A DNA stretch of 38,036 nt from an uncultured bacterium (GCA_938002815.1 CALKZT010000066.1:1-38036); one strand, 5' to 3'; counted from the stretch's first letter, positions 26,955 through 35,226 are shown. Translations and numbers: made by a program. Notes: generated by a model from the sequence alone, not told the origin.

Positions 26955-26984
26955 GGGCAGAAAAATATAGAGGGCCTTCTGCCC
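26955..26984. repeat. 8-bp inverted repeat, hairpin-forming
   Basis: GGGCAGAA and TTCTGCCC are perfect inverted copies around a 14-base loop, lying between the tRNA promoter and the following plus-strand gene. There is no T-run, so it is not a standard terminator. Its role is unknown. Confidence 0.45.
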
Positions 26985-27003
26985 GTTATTGGAATTCTTG
27001 TGG

Positions 27004-27026
27004 CCCTTGGATCTATATGATATAAA
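27004..27026 (+). promoter_or_regulatory. Possible promoter giving a leaderless transcript
   Basis: The core lies around the -10 element TATAAA at 27021-27026; a TTGTGG lies 17 bases upstream of it (starting at 26998). Transcription would start at or near 27033, right at the proposed start codons. The -35 is weak. Confidence 0.3.
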
Positions 27027-27035
27027 ATCTTGGGT

Positions 27036-27368
27036 ATGGAAAGGGAAATCAGCCTACATGTGGCTCCAGGTATATGTGGCTTTGAATGTTATGTTCGGGC
27101 AAAGAGGAGTTCAAGGGATAAGGTGGAAATCTCCATACATGGAAGTGAATGCAAGCATATCCAGACCATGGCCAGGCTTTTGAGCTCTCTTGGTCTGAGG
27201 GAGATCTTTTCACCCATAACAAAAAACCCTGTATATATCTCAGCCCAAGACGCAGGGTGCCACCCAAGCTGTGTCATAGCTGTGGCCATTATCAAGGCAG
27301 CAGAGCTTGCCTTTGAAACTGCCCTGCCCAAGGATGTTTGGATCAGAGCAAAGGGAGAGGAAGAATAG
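27036..27368 (+). CDS. Small conserved cysteine protein (possibly DUF6951)
   Basis: A 110-residue protein with spaced cysteines in APGICGFECYV, SECKHI and AGCHPSC, and segments LREIFSPITKNPVY and ALPKDVWI. By memory it resembles a small family annotated DUF6951 in anaerobic bacteria and methanogens; function is unknown, and the cysteines suggest metal or cluster binding. No membrane segment. The ATG at 27036 (or TTG at 27030) has no ribosome-binding site, but TTGTGG and TATAAA spaced by 17 bases end about 10 bases before it, hinting at a leaderless message. It stands alone between the tRNA and the methanol region. Confidence 0.65.
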   Translation: MEREISLHVAPGICGFECYVRAKRSSRDKVEISIHGSECKHIQTMARLLSSLGLREIFSPITKNPVYISAQDAGCHPSCVIAVAIIKAAELAFETALPKDVWIRAKGEEE

Positions 27369-27590
27369 ATTTTTGGGGAAAGGCATTATTCGCTTTTCCG
27401 GTCCGACCTTAGTCATCCATGAGAGCACTTGTACCAAAGGCAAACACCCTTTTCCCAAGAAAACTTAACCCGCTACCCCCATGGTAATCCCGTTATCCAG
27501 ATCCCCCTGTGCGTTTGATCTAGAGGGGTCTCCTTGATGGCCCTCTCGTGGCCTTGGGACAGCCCAGAGCAGGATAACCCGTACGCCAGC
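27369..27590. other. Spacer with a branched inverted-repeat structure
   Basis: No convincing gene on either strand. Within it, 27492-27578 can fold as a multi-branched unit: GTTATCC (27492-27498) pairs with GGATAAC (27572-27578) and encloses three smaller stems: CCCCT/AGGGG at 27504-27528, GGCC/GGCC at 27539-27553, and TGGG/CCCA at 27555-27566. It is not a tRNA. Whether it is transcribed is unknown. Confidence 0.4.
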
Positions 27591-27619
27591 TTGACATTTA
27601 CTTAATACCGGACTAAACT
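27591..27619 (+). promoter_or_regulatory. Sigma-70 promoter of the sensor kinase/regulator pair
   Basis: Perfect -35 TTGACA (27591-27596), 17-base spacer, -10 TAAACT (27614-27619). It lies about 105 bases before the kinase start, leaving a leader of about 100 bases. A housekeeping promoter for the regulators fits their role of controlling sigma-54 genes. Confidence 0.7.
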
Positions 27620-27723
27620 CGTCCTGTGAGGAGGATAGCTTAATTGCTTGGTCTTTGATTTGCCGGCTGCCATAACTACTTACTACGTTACTCTTGGTTG
27701 CCTTTGACGACAAGGAGAAAAAC

Positions 27724-30429
27724 ATGACTAAATACAAGCCTTCTTTAAGAAAGAGTAGCAACCTTGCATATTTTTTGGATTCCCTTTTTAAATGTAGTGA
27801 CTTAGATACTCTTCTCGAGATGGCTTTGAAACACATATGTAGCGTAGAACAGATCAGATTCGCTAACATAATCTATTTCGATAAGACAACGATAGTTCCC
27901 TTGGCATATGCATACAAAGACTCCATTACTGATGAGTTAAGCATTTATGTTGATTCCTGGCTGTTGGATATAACTTACTCAAGGTCTATAATGAAAGTCA
28001 ACTATCCCAAAACCCACAAAGCATTTACCATACTGTTAAATGATGGAAATACAAACATAGGTCTATTGTATCTAGGTCTGAATCTACAGTCGATACCACT
28101 ATATCTCCTCCCCAACCTTTACACATTTGCCAAAGTTTTGGCGATTAAATTGAAAACATCTATCCTCCAAAACAGAGAAGCTGAATTACTCACTGAAATC
28201 AATAGAATACAAACTACAAATAAAGAAAACATCAGGTTTCTGTATGACGTCAGCAAACAGCTGTATGCAATCACTGCGATCTCTACATACATAGCCGAAG
28301 GGCCTAGTTCATATACATTCTTCAAGAAAATAGAATCAAAGATAATTGGAATTTTTGCATGTCACGGCATGTTAATTTTCTGGAAGTTGCCTGCAAGAGG
28401 GGATCTACAGCTCGTTTTCAAGAGCTACTCTATTCGCAAGAGGGATTTCGCTCTAATTTATAATGAGATTATGAAGAAAACCAAAGAAAATAACGAAAAA
28501 GCTGTTGTTGTAGATCTACTCGCTGAACATAGCACTACAGGAACCAACAAAGAAGTACATGCCTATAAAAGAGCAGTATTAAGTCCTCTCTCCATAAAAG
28601 GGGCTGCAAAAGGTTATCTAGTTTTACTTCTCAAGGATTGCAGGGAATACGCTAACGATACAATGAGGTTACTGTCTGGAATAAGCAGTATAATTGCAGC
28701 GGCATTAGAGAATTTGTTTTTATATGACCAGACAAAACGTGAGAGAAGTAAATTGAGATTTTTGCTTGACTCGATTTCACACTTTTCTGAAACCTTGGAT
28801 CTAGGAGAAACCCTAAGGTCCATAGTAAAGGCCGCAGCCCCAACTCTCGGCTCTAAGGGTACCATATTTCTTTTATCAAGAAGCACGACCCCTTTAGTTG
28901 TATTATCAAAAAATAGGCCTGGAGAGGAAAAAATCAGTGTGTATGAAACAATCGAAGATAGTGTTCTCAGATATCTCTTACGATACTTTGAGGCCACGAA
29001 AAGAGCCATGCTAATAAGGGACCTAGGAAATACGCAAAGGTTGCCTTTCCCTATAATTAAAGGGCTTAAGCCATTGGGAATCTATTCCCTCGTAGGAGTC
29101 CCCCTAAAACTGAGAAAAGACCTATTAGGTGTCTTGCTCTTATGTAGTGGTGATAAGAACAAGAGATTCTCCGTTGATGATGTGGAGATCGCAAAGGGCC
29201 TTGCCGACGCAGCTGCGATTTCACTCAGAAATAGCCAGATATACTCTTCTGCACAGGATTTTAGTGCTTTTCTTGAAAAAAAGATAGCCGAGAGGGCCAT
29301 ACACCCTGATCAGCTGTTTGACAGGAGGGATCTGGATTTAGAAAATGCTCATCTATTGGTTTTCAGGCTAAATCTTAAAGGGTATTTCATCTTTGTAAAT
29401 AGGACGATGGAACTGAAGACTGGGTATGATAGGGAACTGTTCTATACAGGCAAAATTAATCCATTAGATCTGGTTGTTCCAGAAGATAGGTATATGCTAA
29501 AGAGCACAATCCGTTCCATTTTAAAAGGTAATGTTGATCGAGTGGAGAATAAGGAATTTGCTATCATTAACTCAAGAAATGAAAAGCTCGTATTGCAAAT
29601 GAACATGTATCCAGATAAGGATCCAAATGGACGTATACTTGGACTAGAAGCAGTTTGCAATGACATTACCGTAAAGAAATTGCTGGAGGCTGAAATTGCA
29701 AAATCAAAGGAATTAGCTTTGCTAGGAGAATTTTCGAGTGCAATAGCACACCAAATAAGAACACCCCTTAGTCAGATATACGTTGCTCTCAGAAGAATGC
29801 AAATGGCTCTTAAAGATAAATCAACATCTGGTAATAATGTTTTACTTGAATCTAATGGATGTAGCAAAGAGGCTGAATTCATAAGGCTAATAGATGAGGC
29901 TTTAGAAAACAGCAAAGATTTGGAAAGAATGATCACCGATGTGTTAAATTACACAAAGACTCTAAAACTATCTCGAACAATCCAGAGCCTGGAACAGATC
30001 CTTAAAGAAGTAGTAGATGATTTTCTCCCAATTGCATCTAAAAGCAATATTGTAGTATCACTTGACGGATCGGGCAACATTCCGCCTGCTGATGTGGACG
30101 CTCTTCTCCTTGGGCAGGCTTTCAGAAATATCATCCACAACGCCATTGAGGCAATGCCGGAAGGAGGATATCTCCACATCAGTCAAGGTGTTGTTCAAGC
30201 TCAAGGGAAATACGCAAGGATTGCCTTTAAGGACACTGGGAAAGGAATACCTAAAGAACACCTTGACAAAATCTTCCACCCTTTCTTCACTACAAAACCT
30301 AAAGGAACTGGATTAGGCCTATCCTTTGCTTCAAGGGTAATTGCAGCCCATGGAGGAAGTATTTGGGCCGAGAGCGATGGGAAAAAAGGGACGACAATAG
30401 TAGTTTTGCTACCCCTTCAACATAACTAA
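27724..30429 (+). CDS. Large cytoplasmic GAF-GAF-GAF-PAS sensor histidine kinase
   Basis: A 901-residue kinase without signal peptide or clear membrane segments. From the N-terminus I read about three GAF-like regions (about 15-150, 170-345 and 350-510; the third has SLVGVPLKLRKDLLGVLLL and the first two are divergent), a PAS domain (about 535-655, NAHLLVFRLNLKGYFIFVNR ending in CNDITVKK), a phosphoacceptor domain with His676 in IAHQIRTP, and an HATPase domain with IIHNAIEAM, DTGKGI and GTGLGL. It should phosphorylate the NtrC-type regulator encoded 15 bases downstream. ATG at 27724 is preferred over an in-frame TTG because AAGGAG lies just before it. The signal may be methanol, a corrinoid or redox state, none of which is readable here. 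Confidence 0.92.
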   Translation: MTKYKPSLRKSSNLAYFLDSLFKCSDLDTLLEMALKHICSVEQIRFANIIYFDKTTIVPLAYAYKDSITDELSIYVDSWLLDITYSRSIMKVNYPKTHKAFTILLNDGNTNIGLLYLGLNLQSIPLYLLPNLYTFAKVLAIKLKTSILQNREAELLTEINRIQTTNKENIRFLYDVSKQLYAITAISTYIAEGPSSYTFFKKIESKIIGIFACHGMLIFWKLPARGDLQLVFKSYSIRKRDFALIYNEIMKKTKENNEKAVVVDLLAEHSTTGTNKEVHAYKRAVLSPLSIKGAAKGYLVLLLKDCREYANDTMRLLSGISSIIAAALENLFLYDQTKRERSKLRFLLDSISHFSETLDLGETLRSIVKAAAPTLGSKGTIFLLSRSTTPLVVLSKNRPGEEKISVYETIEDSVLRYLLRYFEATKRAMLIRDLGNTQRLPFPIIKGLKPLGIYSLVGVPLKLRKDLLGVLLLCSGDKNKRFSVDDVEIAKGLADAAAISLRNSQIYSSAQDFSAFLEKKIAERAIHPDQLFDRRDLDLENAHLLVFRLNLKGYFIFVNRTMELKTGYDRELFYTGKINPLDLVVPEDRYMLKSTIRSILKGNVDRVENKEFAIINSRNEKLVLQMNMYPDKDPNGRILGLEAVCNDITVKKLLEAEIAKSKELALLGEFSSAIAHQIRTPLSQIYVALRRMQMALKDKSTSGNNVLLESNGCSKEAEFIRLIDEALENSKDLERMITDVLNYTKTLKLSRTIQSLEQILKEVVDDFLPIASKSNIVVSLDGSGNIPPADVDALLLGQAFRNIIHNAIEAMPEGGYLHISQGVVQAQGKYARIAFKDTGKGIPKEHLDKIFHPFFTTKPKGTGLGLSFASRVIAAHGGSIWAESDGKKGTTIVVLLPLQHN

Positions 30430-30444
30430 GTTGAGGTTTAACAT

Positions 30445-31848
30445 ATGGGAAAGGCAATTCTGGTTGTAGATGATCATATGTCCTTCTGTCGCCACATAAA
30501 GGCAATTTTAGAAAACTATAACTACGAAGTTGAAATAAGTGATTGCGCGAGAGATGCCATAAATAAACTGAAGACCAAACCCTTCGATGTGCTACTCACC
30601 GATATGAGGTTGCCAGACATGGATGGGCTATCTCTCTTTGAGGAAGCAAAACTTATTGACCATGGAATTTCTGGCATAATAATGACTGCTTATGGTACCA
30701 TTCCTTCAGCAGTTAAGGCAATAAAAAGTGGGATCTCTGATTACATCCAGAAACCCTTCGATCCTGAGGCCTTATTACTTGTAATAGAAAGAGTTCTTAA
30801 AGAAAGGGAAGTATTAGAGGAACTAAAACAGCTACGAAATGAGGTTGACCAAAAGTATTCTTTCGAAAACATAATAGGTAAGAACTACAAGATGCAAGAA
30901 ATATTTGAGCTTATTAAGAAGGTGGCCCCCACAGATGCAAGGGTTCTCATCATGGGGGAAACTGGCACAGGGAAGGAACTTATCGCAAAAGCCATTCATT
31001 ATAACAGTCCGAGAAAGAATAAACTTTTTGTTGGAATCAATTGTTGTGCGCTCTCAGAGACTTTGCTCGAAAGTGAATTATTTGGTTATGAGAAAGGGGC
31101 TTTCACCGGAGCTTACAAAACCAAAAAAGGAAAGTTTGAATATGCCGATGGTGGAACCTTATTCTTAGACGAAATAGGTGATATATCGCCATCGATGCAG
31201 GTCAAGTTACTGAGAGTTTTGCAAGAAAAGAAGTTTGAGCGTGTTGGCGGTAACAAGCCTATAGAAGTCGACGTACGTATTCTAGCTGCCACCAATCAAG
31301 ACCTTAAGAAAAAGATGGAAAATAACGAATTCAGGCTTGACCTTTTTTATAGGTTAAGCGTGGTACATATTTATCTTCCTCCCTTACGGGAAAGAAAAGA
31401 AGATATACCACTCCTTGTTGAGTACTTCTTAAAAAAGATAAGCAAATCTATTGGGAGGCAAATTAAAGGGGTATCAAGGGATGTCATGAATCAGTTGATG
31501 AGCTACCACTGGCCCGGCAATGTGCGGGAATTAGAGAATGTCCTTGAAAGGTCATGTATTGTAGAGGAAGGGGAGATCTTAGAAAGGGTTGTGTTTTTCG
31601 AAGACCTGCCGAAGAATAACAAGGGCCCAGGCTTGGAAGTTGACTTACCTTTTGAAGAGGCGAGGCAGAGGTGCTTAGCGATGTTTGAAAAGGAATATAT
31701 CGTCGCGGCATTGAGAAAGACTGGGGGTAGCGTCTCAGACGCTGCTAGGCTCACAAGGGTCCCTCTTAGAACTCTTTGGCGTAAGATTAAGAAATATAAG
31801 ATTGATCCAAGAGGTCTCAAAAAAATAGTAAGGCAACAAAGTTTTTGA
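30445..31848 (+). CDS. NtrC-family sigma-54 response regulator (canonical)
   Basis: A 467-residue three-domain activator. The receiver domain has acidic pocket DD (residues 9-10), phosphoacceptor D53 (LLTDMRLPDMDG), T81 and K103, all intact. The AAA+ domain has Walker A GETGTGKE (171-178), the sigma-54 contact loop GAFTGA (218-223), Walker B TLFLDEIG and WPGNVRELEN. A Fis-type helix-turn-helix follows (SVSDAARLTRVPLRTLWRKI). It is the natural partner of the upstream kinase and the best candidate to bind the TGCCA-N4-TGGCA sites and activate the sigma-54 promoter at 32060-32075. Confidence 0.95.
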   Translation: MGKAILVVDDHMSFCRHIKAILENYNYEVEISDCARDAINKLKTKPFDVLLTDMRLPDMDGLSLFEEAKLIDHGISGIIMTAYGTIPSAVKAIKSGISDYIQKPFDPEALLLVIERVLKEREVLEELKQLRNEVDQKYSFENIIGKNYKMQEIFELIKKVAPTDARVLIMGETGTGKELIAKAIHYNSPRKNKLFVGINCCALSETLLESELFGYEKGAFTGAYKTKKGKFEYADGGTLFLDEIGDISPSMQVKLLRVLQEKKFERVGGNKPIEVDVRILAATNQDLKKKMENNEFRLDLFYRLSVVHIYLPPLRERKEDIPLLVEYFLKKISKSIGRQIKGVSRDVMNQLMSYHWPGNVRELENVLERSCIVEEGEILERVVFFEDLPKNNKGPGLEVDLPFEEARQRCLAMFEKEYIVAALRKTGGSVSDAARLTRVPLRTLWRKIKKYKIDPRGLKKIVRQQSF

Positions 31849-31864
31849 ACAAATTTTGTTTTTG

Positions 31865-31963
31865 TGCCAACCATGACACATATGGCCATTATTGGCATTC
31901 ATACCTAAATGTGGTAGCTGCTAATTTTGTCCATTTTTTTGGGAGAACATGCCAAATATGGCA
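31865..31963. promoter_or_regulatory. Cluster of TGCCA/TGGCA inverted repeats (candidate enhancer sites)
   Basis: Site 1 at 31865-31878 is TGCCA-ACCA-TGACA. Site 3 at 31950-31963 is the perfect TGCCA-AATA-TGGCA. Between them at 31883-31897 stands a related TGGCC-N5-TGGCA. They lie about 100-195 bases upstream of the sigma-54 promoter, the usual distance for enhancer-binding activators. Confidence 0.55.
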
Positions 31964-32059
31964 AGACAGGTAAACGAGACCAAGCGGGATTTTCTTCAAG
32001 AATCTCAAAGCAAGTCACCTTCCCTTCAGTTTTATTCCGTTTAAGGCTTTTCTATCCTC

Positions 32060-32075
32060 TGGCAGGGTAATTGCA
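32060..32075 (+). promoter_or_regulatory. Sigma-54 promoter of the mtaA-mtaC operon
   Basis: TGGCAGGGTAATTGCA matches the sigma-54 consensus TGGCAC-N5-TTGCA with exact spacing between the GG (-24) and GC (-12) elements and one mismatch. Expected start of transcription is near 32086, immediately at the beginning of the cobalamin aptamer. Confidence 0.8.
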
Positions 32076-32085
32076 ACCAAAAAGG

Positions 32086-32258
32086 GACAGGAGAAGTAGG
32101 GAAGGGGGTGAAATTCCTCCGCTGCCCCGCAACTGTGAGCGACCCCCTGGTTATGGGACCAGGAGCCTCCATGCCCCAAGGAGGGCAGCCCACAAGAGCC
32201 ACTGGAGTACATCCCGGGAAGGCGTGGGCAAAAGCGGTCGCGAGCCAGGATACCTACC
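32086..32258 (+). promoter_or_regulatory. Cobalamin riboswitch aptamer
   Basis: Core elements of the Cobalamin (B12) riboswitch are present in order: GTAGGGAA near the 5' end, GGTGAAATTCC, the invariant GCTGCCCCGCAACTGT at 32121-32136, GCCACTGG at 32198-32205, CGGGAAGGCG around 32215-32224, and the B12-box-like AGCCAGGATACCTACC at 32243-32258. GTAGG at the 5' side can pair with CCTAC at the 3' side. The region to the mtaA start (32259-32357) has no clear GC hairpin with T-run, so control is more likely at translation start; the AAAGGAGG ribosome-binding site is at 32344-32351. Confidence 0.92.
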
Positions 32259-32357
32259 ATTTCGGGGAAGAAGGCTTCGAGGGCGGGCATCTCCCTGAAT
32301 CATGTGGGCGTTTTGCAACTTAAAGTGCGAACAATCTTGAATCAAAGGAGGAAGTTG

Positions 32358-33359
32358 ATGACCCCAAGAGAGAGAATTATGGCCGTCCTTAATCATGAAT
32401 CCCCTGACAGAATGCCGTGTTTCGGAGCGAACTCCACAGTAACTTATGAGCAAATGGAAAGGGTCCAGGCCTTTTGGCCAGATGGCCATGAGAAGGCTGA
32501 GGCAATGGCTAAGCAGGCTCTGGCAGCATACACCGTCCTTGGGTTTGATGCAGTTAGAGTCCCTTTTTGCCAAACCATCGAGGCTGAGGCACTGGGCTGC
32601 AGAATAAAGTCTGGGAAAGATAAAGGCATCCCGGGGATAGACCATCCTCCTCCCTACAAATTAGACGATTTGCCTGAATTTCCAAAGGATTTTCTATCCA
32701 GGGGGAGGATTCCGGAACTATTGAAGGCAGTGCGTATCTTGAAGAAAGAGCTGGGAGATGAGGTGCCTGTCGTTGCAGGCATAATAGGCCCTTTTACTAT
32801 AGCTGGCGCCTTATTGGAAACAACCACTTTGTTGAGGGCTACTTTTAAAAAGCCTGACAAAATGAGACCCTTCCTGGACGTAGCTGAAAAGGCGGGAACA
32901 ACTCTTGCCAAGGCCCTTATAGACGCCGGAGCAGATATTATTTCTTGCGAAGACATGACTGCTTCCCCTGACCTGATAGCGCCCACTACCTATAGAGATT
33001 ATGAAATGGAGTACCAGGCTAAACAGTTCGAACAGATCTCTGTTCCAAAGATATTACACATATGTGGAAATGTAGACAGTATCGTCGAATATATGGGCAA
33101 GACTGGTGCGGAAATATTGAGCTTAGAGCCTAAGTCAGATCCAAAGTTAGCACGGGAAAAATGTGGACCTGATGTGATATTAATGGGTGGAGTAGATACA
33201 GCTACCACACTATTTATGAAGGATGCTGAAACAGTAAAAAAGGCCTGCGAGGAGCAGATAGCGAAAGGCATTCAGATATTAGCTCCAGGATGCGCTGTGG
33301 CCCCTGGAACGCCATTAGAGAACCTATTGGCGATGGTAGAAGTGGCTAAGAGACATTAA
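32358..33359 (+). CDS. mtaA: MtaA-type methylcobamide methyltransferase (uroporphyrinogen decarboxylase family)
   Basis: A 333-residue protein of the MtaA/CmuA branch of the UroD family. Zinc ligands H234 and C236 in LHICGN and C312 in PGCAV match the His-x-Cys...Cys site that binds the thiol acceptor in methanogen MtaA (methylcobamide:coenzyme M methyltransferase). In bacteria without coenzyme M the acceptor of such proteins is probably different, for example tetrahydrofolate or another thiol, so the true acceptor is open. The ATG at 32358 is chosen because AAAGGAGG precedes it; an in-frame ATG 18 codons upstream lies in the riboswitch leader. It is first in the operon, followed by mtaC 76 bases later. 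Confidence 0.92.
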   Translation: MTPRERIMAVLNHESPDRMPCFGANSTVTYEQMERVQAFWPDGHEKAEAMAKQALAAYTVLGFDAVRVPFCQTIEAEALGCRIKSGKDKGIPGIDHPPPYKLDDLPEFPKDFLSRGRIPELLKAVRILKKELGDEVPVVAGIIGPFTIAGALLETTTLLRATFKKPDKMRPFLDVAEKAGTTLAKALIDAGADIISCEDMTASPDLIAPTTYRDYEMEYQAKQFEQISVPKILHICGNVDSIVEYMGKTGAEILSLEPKSDPKLAREKCGPDVILMGGVDTATTLFMKDAETVKKACEEQIAKGIQILAPGCAVAPGTPLENLLAMVEVAKRH

Positions 33360-33435
33360 GCGTATCGGGCATTGGCCCAGTGGGATTTGCCGGAACCTAC
33401 TATTAAACCCTTAACCCAAAGAAGGAGGGAGTCGA

Positions 33436-34182
33436 ATGAAATTGTTGAAGGATTTCTCTAATATCTTTCGTCGTTATGACCTTGCTCTAGAAAAGACAGG
33501 ACAGGCAAGGGAGATCTCAAAGGACCCTATCTTGCAAAAAATTGCCAAGTATGTGGTTGATGGTGATGATGAAAATATTATCCCTGCAATCAAAGAGGCG
33601 TTAAAAACAAAGACTCCACTTGAAATAATCAACGATGCCCTAATAGCTGGTATGAATGAAGTAAGCAGATTATGGGATGAAGGGGTGTATTTCCTACCTC
33701 AGGTGATACTCTCTTCTGATGCAATGAACGCGGGAATAGCGGAATGTGAGAAAGCAATGGGTAAAAGCATGGAAAGGAAAGCTAAAGTTGTTACCCATAC
33801 TGCAGAAGGTGATATTCACGATATTGGGCAGGTAATAGTAAACGCCCTCTTAAATGCAAATGGGTTTGAAGTGATCAATCTCGGGGCAGACGTACCCGTC
33901 GAAAAAGTTGTGGCTGCTTGCAAGGAGCATAAGCCTATAATGGTTACCGGAACAGCCCTCATGACAACCACCATGACAGCCTTTCCTAAGATAGCCCATA
34001 TGTTAAAACAAGCTGGATTGGAAATTCCTTTCGTATGCGGTGGTGGAGCTGTTTCAGAGGAATTTGTGACCTCGTATGATCTTGGAATCTGGGGGAAGGA
34101 AGCAAGTCAGGCACCCGGTATGGCAGAGGATGCCCTTGCAGGTGAGTCATGGCAGTCAATGAGGGCCAAGTGGAACGGATAG
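33436..34182 (+). CDS. mtaC: Methanol corrinoid protein MtaC
   Basis: A 248-residue corrinoid protein. The N-terminal helical cap (about 20-110, with SRLWDEGVYFLPQVILSSDAM-like segment shortened to its centre) is followed by a Rossmann B12-binding domain with GDIHDIG, where H128 is the lower cobalt ligand of the D-x-H-x-x-G motif, then TGTALMTTTM and CGGGAV. The TGTALMTTTMTAFP stretch and FVCGGGAV resemble methanogen MtaC rather than MtbC or MttC. It accepts the methyl of methanol from MtaB and hands it to MtaA. GAAGGAGGGAG lies before the start. It should need a reductive activator (RamA type) that is not in the window. Confidence 0.95.
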   Translation: MKLLKDFSNIFRRYDLALEKTGQAREISKDPILQKIAKYVVDGDDENIIPAIKEALKTKTPLEIINDALIAGMNEVSRLWDEGVYFLPQVILSSDAMNAGIAECEKAMGKSMERKAKVVTHTAEGDIHDIGQVIVNALLNANGFEVINLGADVPVEKVVAACKEHKPIMVTGTALMTTTMTAFPKIAHMLKQAGLEIPFVCGGGAVSEEFVTSYDLGIWGKEASQAPGMAEDALAGESWQSMRAKWNG

Positions 34183-34202
34183 GAGTCTTATCGAGGTAAC
34201 GC

Positions 34203-35192
34203 GTGATAGTAGATATTGTATATGGTTTCTTGGGTTCCGGCAAAACCACTTTTATCTCCCATGTTTTAAACACTTGGGGCAGAGAAGAGAAAATAGTTGT
34301 ATTAGTGAATGAATTTGGCGATGTGGGAATAGATGGGACCCTATTGGCTGCTTACGGACAAAGGGTTGTTGAGCTCCCAAGTGGCTGCATTTGTTGTTCA
34401 TTGCAAAGTGATTTCAGAAGACAACTCTTAGAAATATATGAACTTTACAATCCCAATAGGGTCATTATAGAACCTAGTGGAGTAGCCTCAATAATACAGA
34501 TTAAGACTGTACTCAGGTCTGAGGCAGTTCAACAGTTGTTAACAGAAACTTATAATATTCTAATATTAGATGCAACTACCTTTATGCAATTTTATAAGGC
34601 TAACCGTTATTTTTTTGAGACCCAAATAAGGAACGCTGACTTGGGCATCCTGAACAAATGTGACCTAGTAAAACATAAGAATATTTCCCTTATCCAAAAT
34701 GCAGTAGTAGCGCTAAACCCTGAGTTACATTTAATAGCTGCTACTCATTGCAAAGTAGATTGGAAAGAATATCGTGCTATTTTGAGCGCAGCAAGAAAGA
34801 TGAGGTCGTCTCTAAGATCAGAACAGGAAGACAGGGATCTGTTACCAGTCAAAGATCACATCAATACTAACTCTCATCACTTTGAGCTTGACTCTATAGG
34901 ACTTGGATATGAATCGGTGGGCAGAGACCTTGGTGAAGGAATTTATGATTACAGATGTTTGGCAAGGGTTTTCCAGGGCCTCTCAAGAGCAGAGAAAGAC
35001 TTTGGCAATGTGATCAGGGCAAAAGGCATCTTCCTCACTGAGGAAGGATGGACCCTTTTCGATATCTCTTCTGCGAACTATTCAGAGCAAAGGGTACAAA
35101 AGAGCCAAAGCTCGAAAGTAGCGATAATAGGGAGGGGACTAAAAGGGCATAACATTCTTCAAGAGATCGCCCAATGTAGGAAGGAAAGCTAA
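34203..35192 (+). CDS. COG0523 (CobW/G3E) GTPase, putative metallochaperone
   Basis: A 329-residue G3E GTPase starting with GTG. Walker A GFLGSGKTT (8-16), the family metal motif CICC (C62-I-C64-C65), EPSG and the NKCD base-recognition motif (151-154) are present, and a C-terminal CobW_C-like domain follows. Members deliver or sense Zn, Co or Fe; CobW acts in cobalamin synthesis. Here it is encoded 20 bases after mtaC, among enzymes that use zinc (MtaA, MtaB) and cobalt (MtaC), so loading of one of these metals is likely. Which metal cannot be decided from sequence. Confidence 0.9.
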   Translation: MIVDIVYGFLGSGKTTFISHVLNTWGREEKIVVLVNEFGDVGIDGTLLAAYGQRVVELPSGCICCSLQSDFRRQLLEIYELYNPNRVIIEPSGVASIIQIKTVLRSEAVQQLLTETYNILILDATTFMQFYKANRYFFETQIRNADLGILNKCDLVKHKNISLIQNAVVALNPELHLIAATHCKVDWKEYRAILSAARKMRSSLRSEQEDRDLLPVKDHINTNSHHFELDSIGLGYESVGRDLGEGIYDYRCLARVFQGLSRAEKDFGNVIRAKGIFLTEEGWTLFDISSANYSEQRVQKSQSSKVAIIGRGLKGHNILQEIAQCRKES

Positions 35193-35226
35193 CAAGAAAG
35201 CTCGTTAAGACCTAAGGAGGGATAAC

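Noticed and set aside
27492-27578. tRNA gene reading of the branched structure
   Set aside because: The 7-bp closing stem looks like an acceptor, but there is no T-loop, D-loop or 7-base anticodon loop on either strand.
27465-27869. 134-residue minus-strand frame
   Set aside because: It runs antisense into the kinase start and across its promoter, with no recognisable family.
31832-31858. Terminator after the first sigma-54 regulator
   Set aside because: AACAAA and TTTGTT can pair, but the stem is short and all A/T; too weak to call.
31883-31897. Second sigma-54 promoter upstream of mtaA
   Set aside because: GG and GC elements are spaced one base short of the required distance, and the -24 box is poor; better read as part of the enhancer-site cluster.
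32304-32357. Upstream start for mtaA
   Set aside because: It lies in the riboswitch leader without a ribosome-binding site, and the extra 18 residues are not seen in MtaA.
32259-32357. Intrinsic terminator as riboswitch expression platform
   Set aside because: No GC-rich hairpin with a following T-run was found, so transcription termination is not supported.
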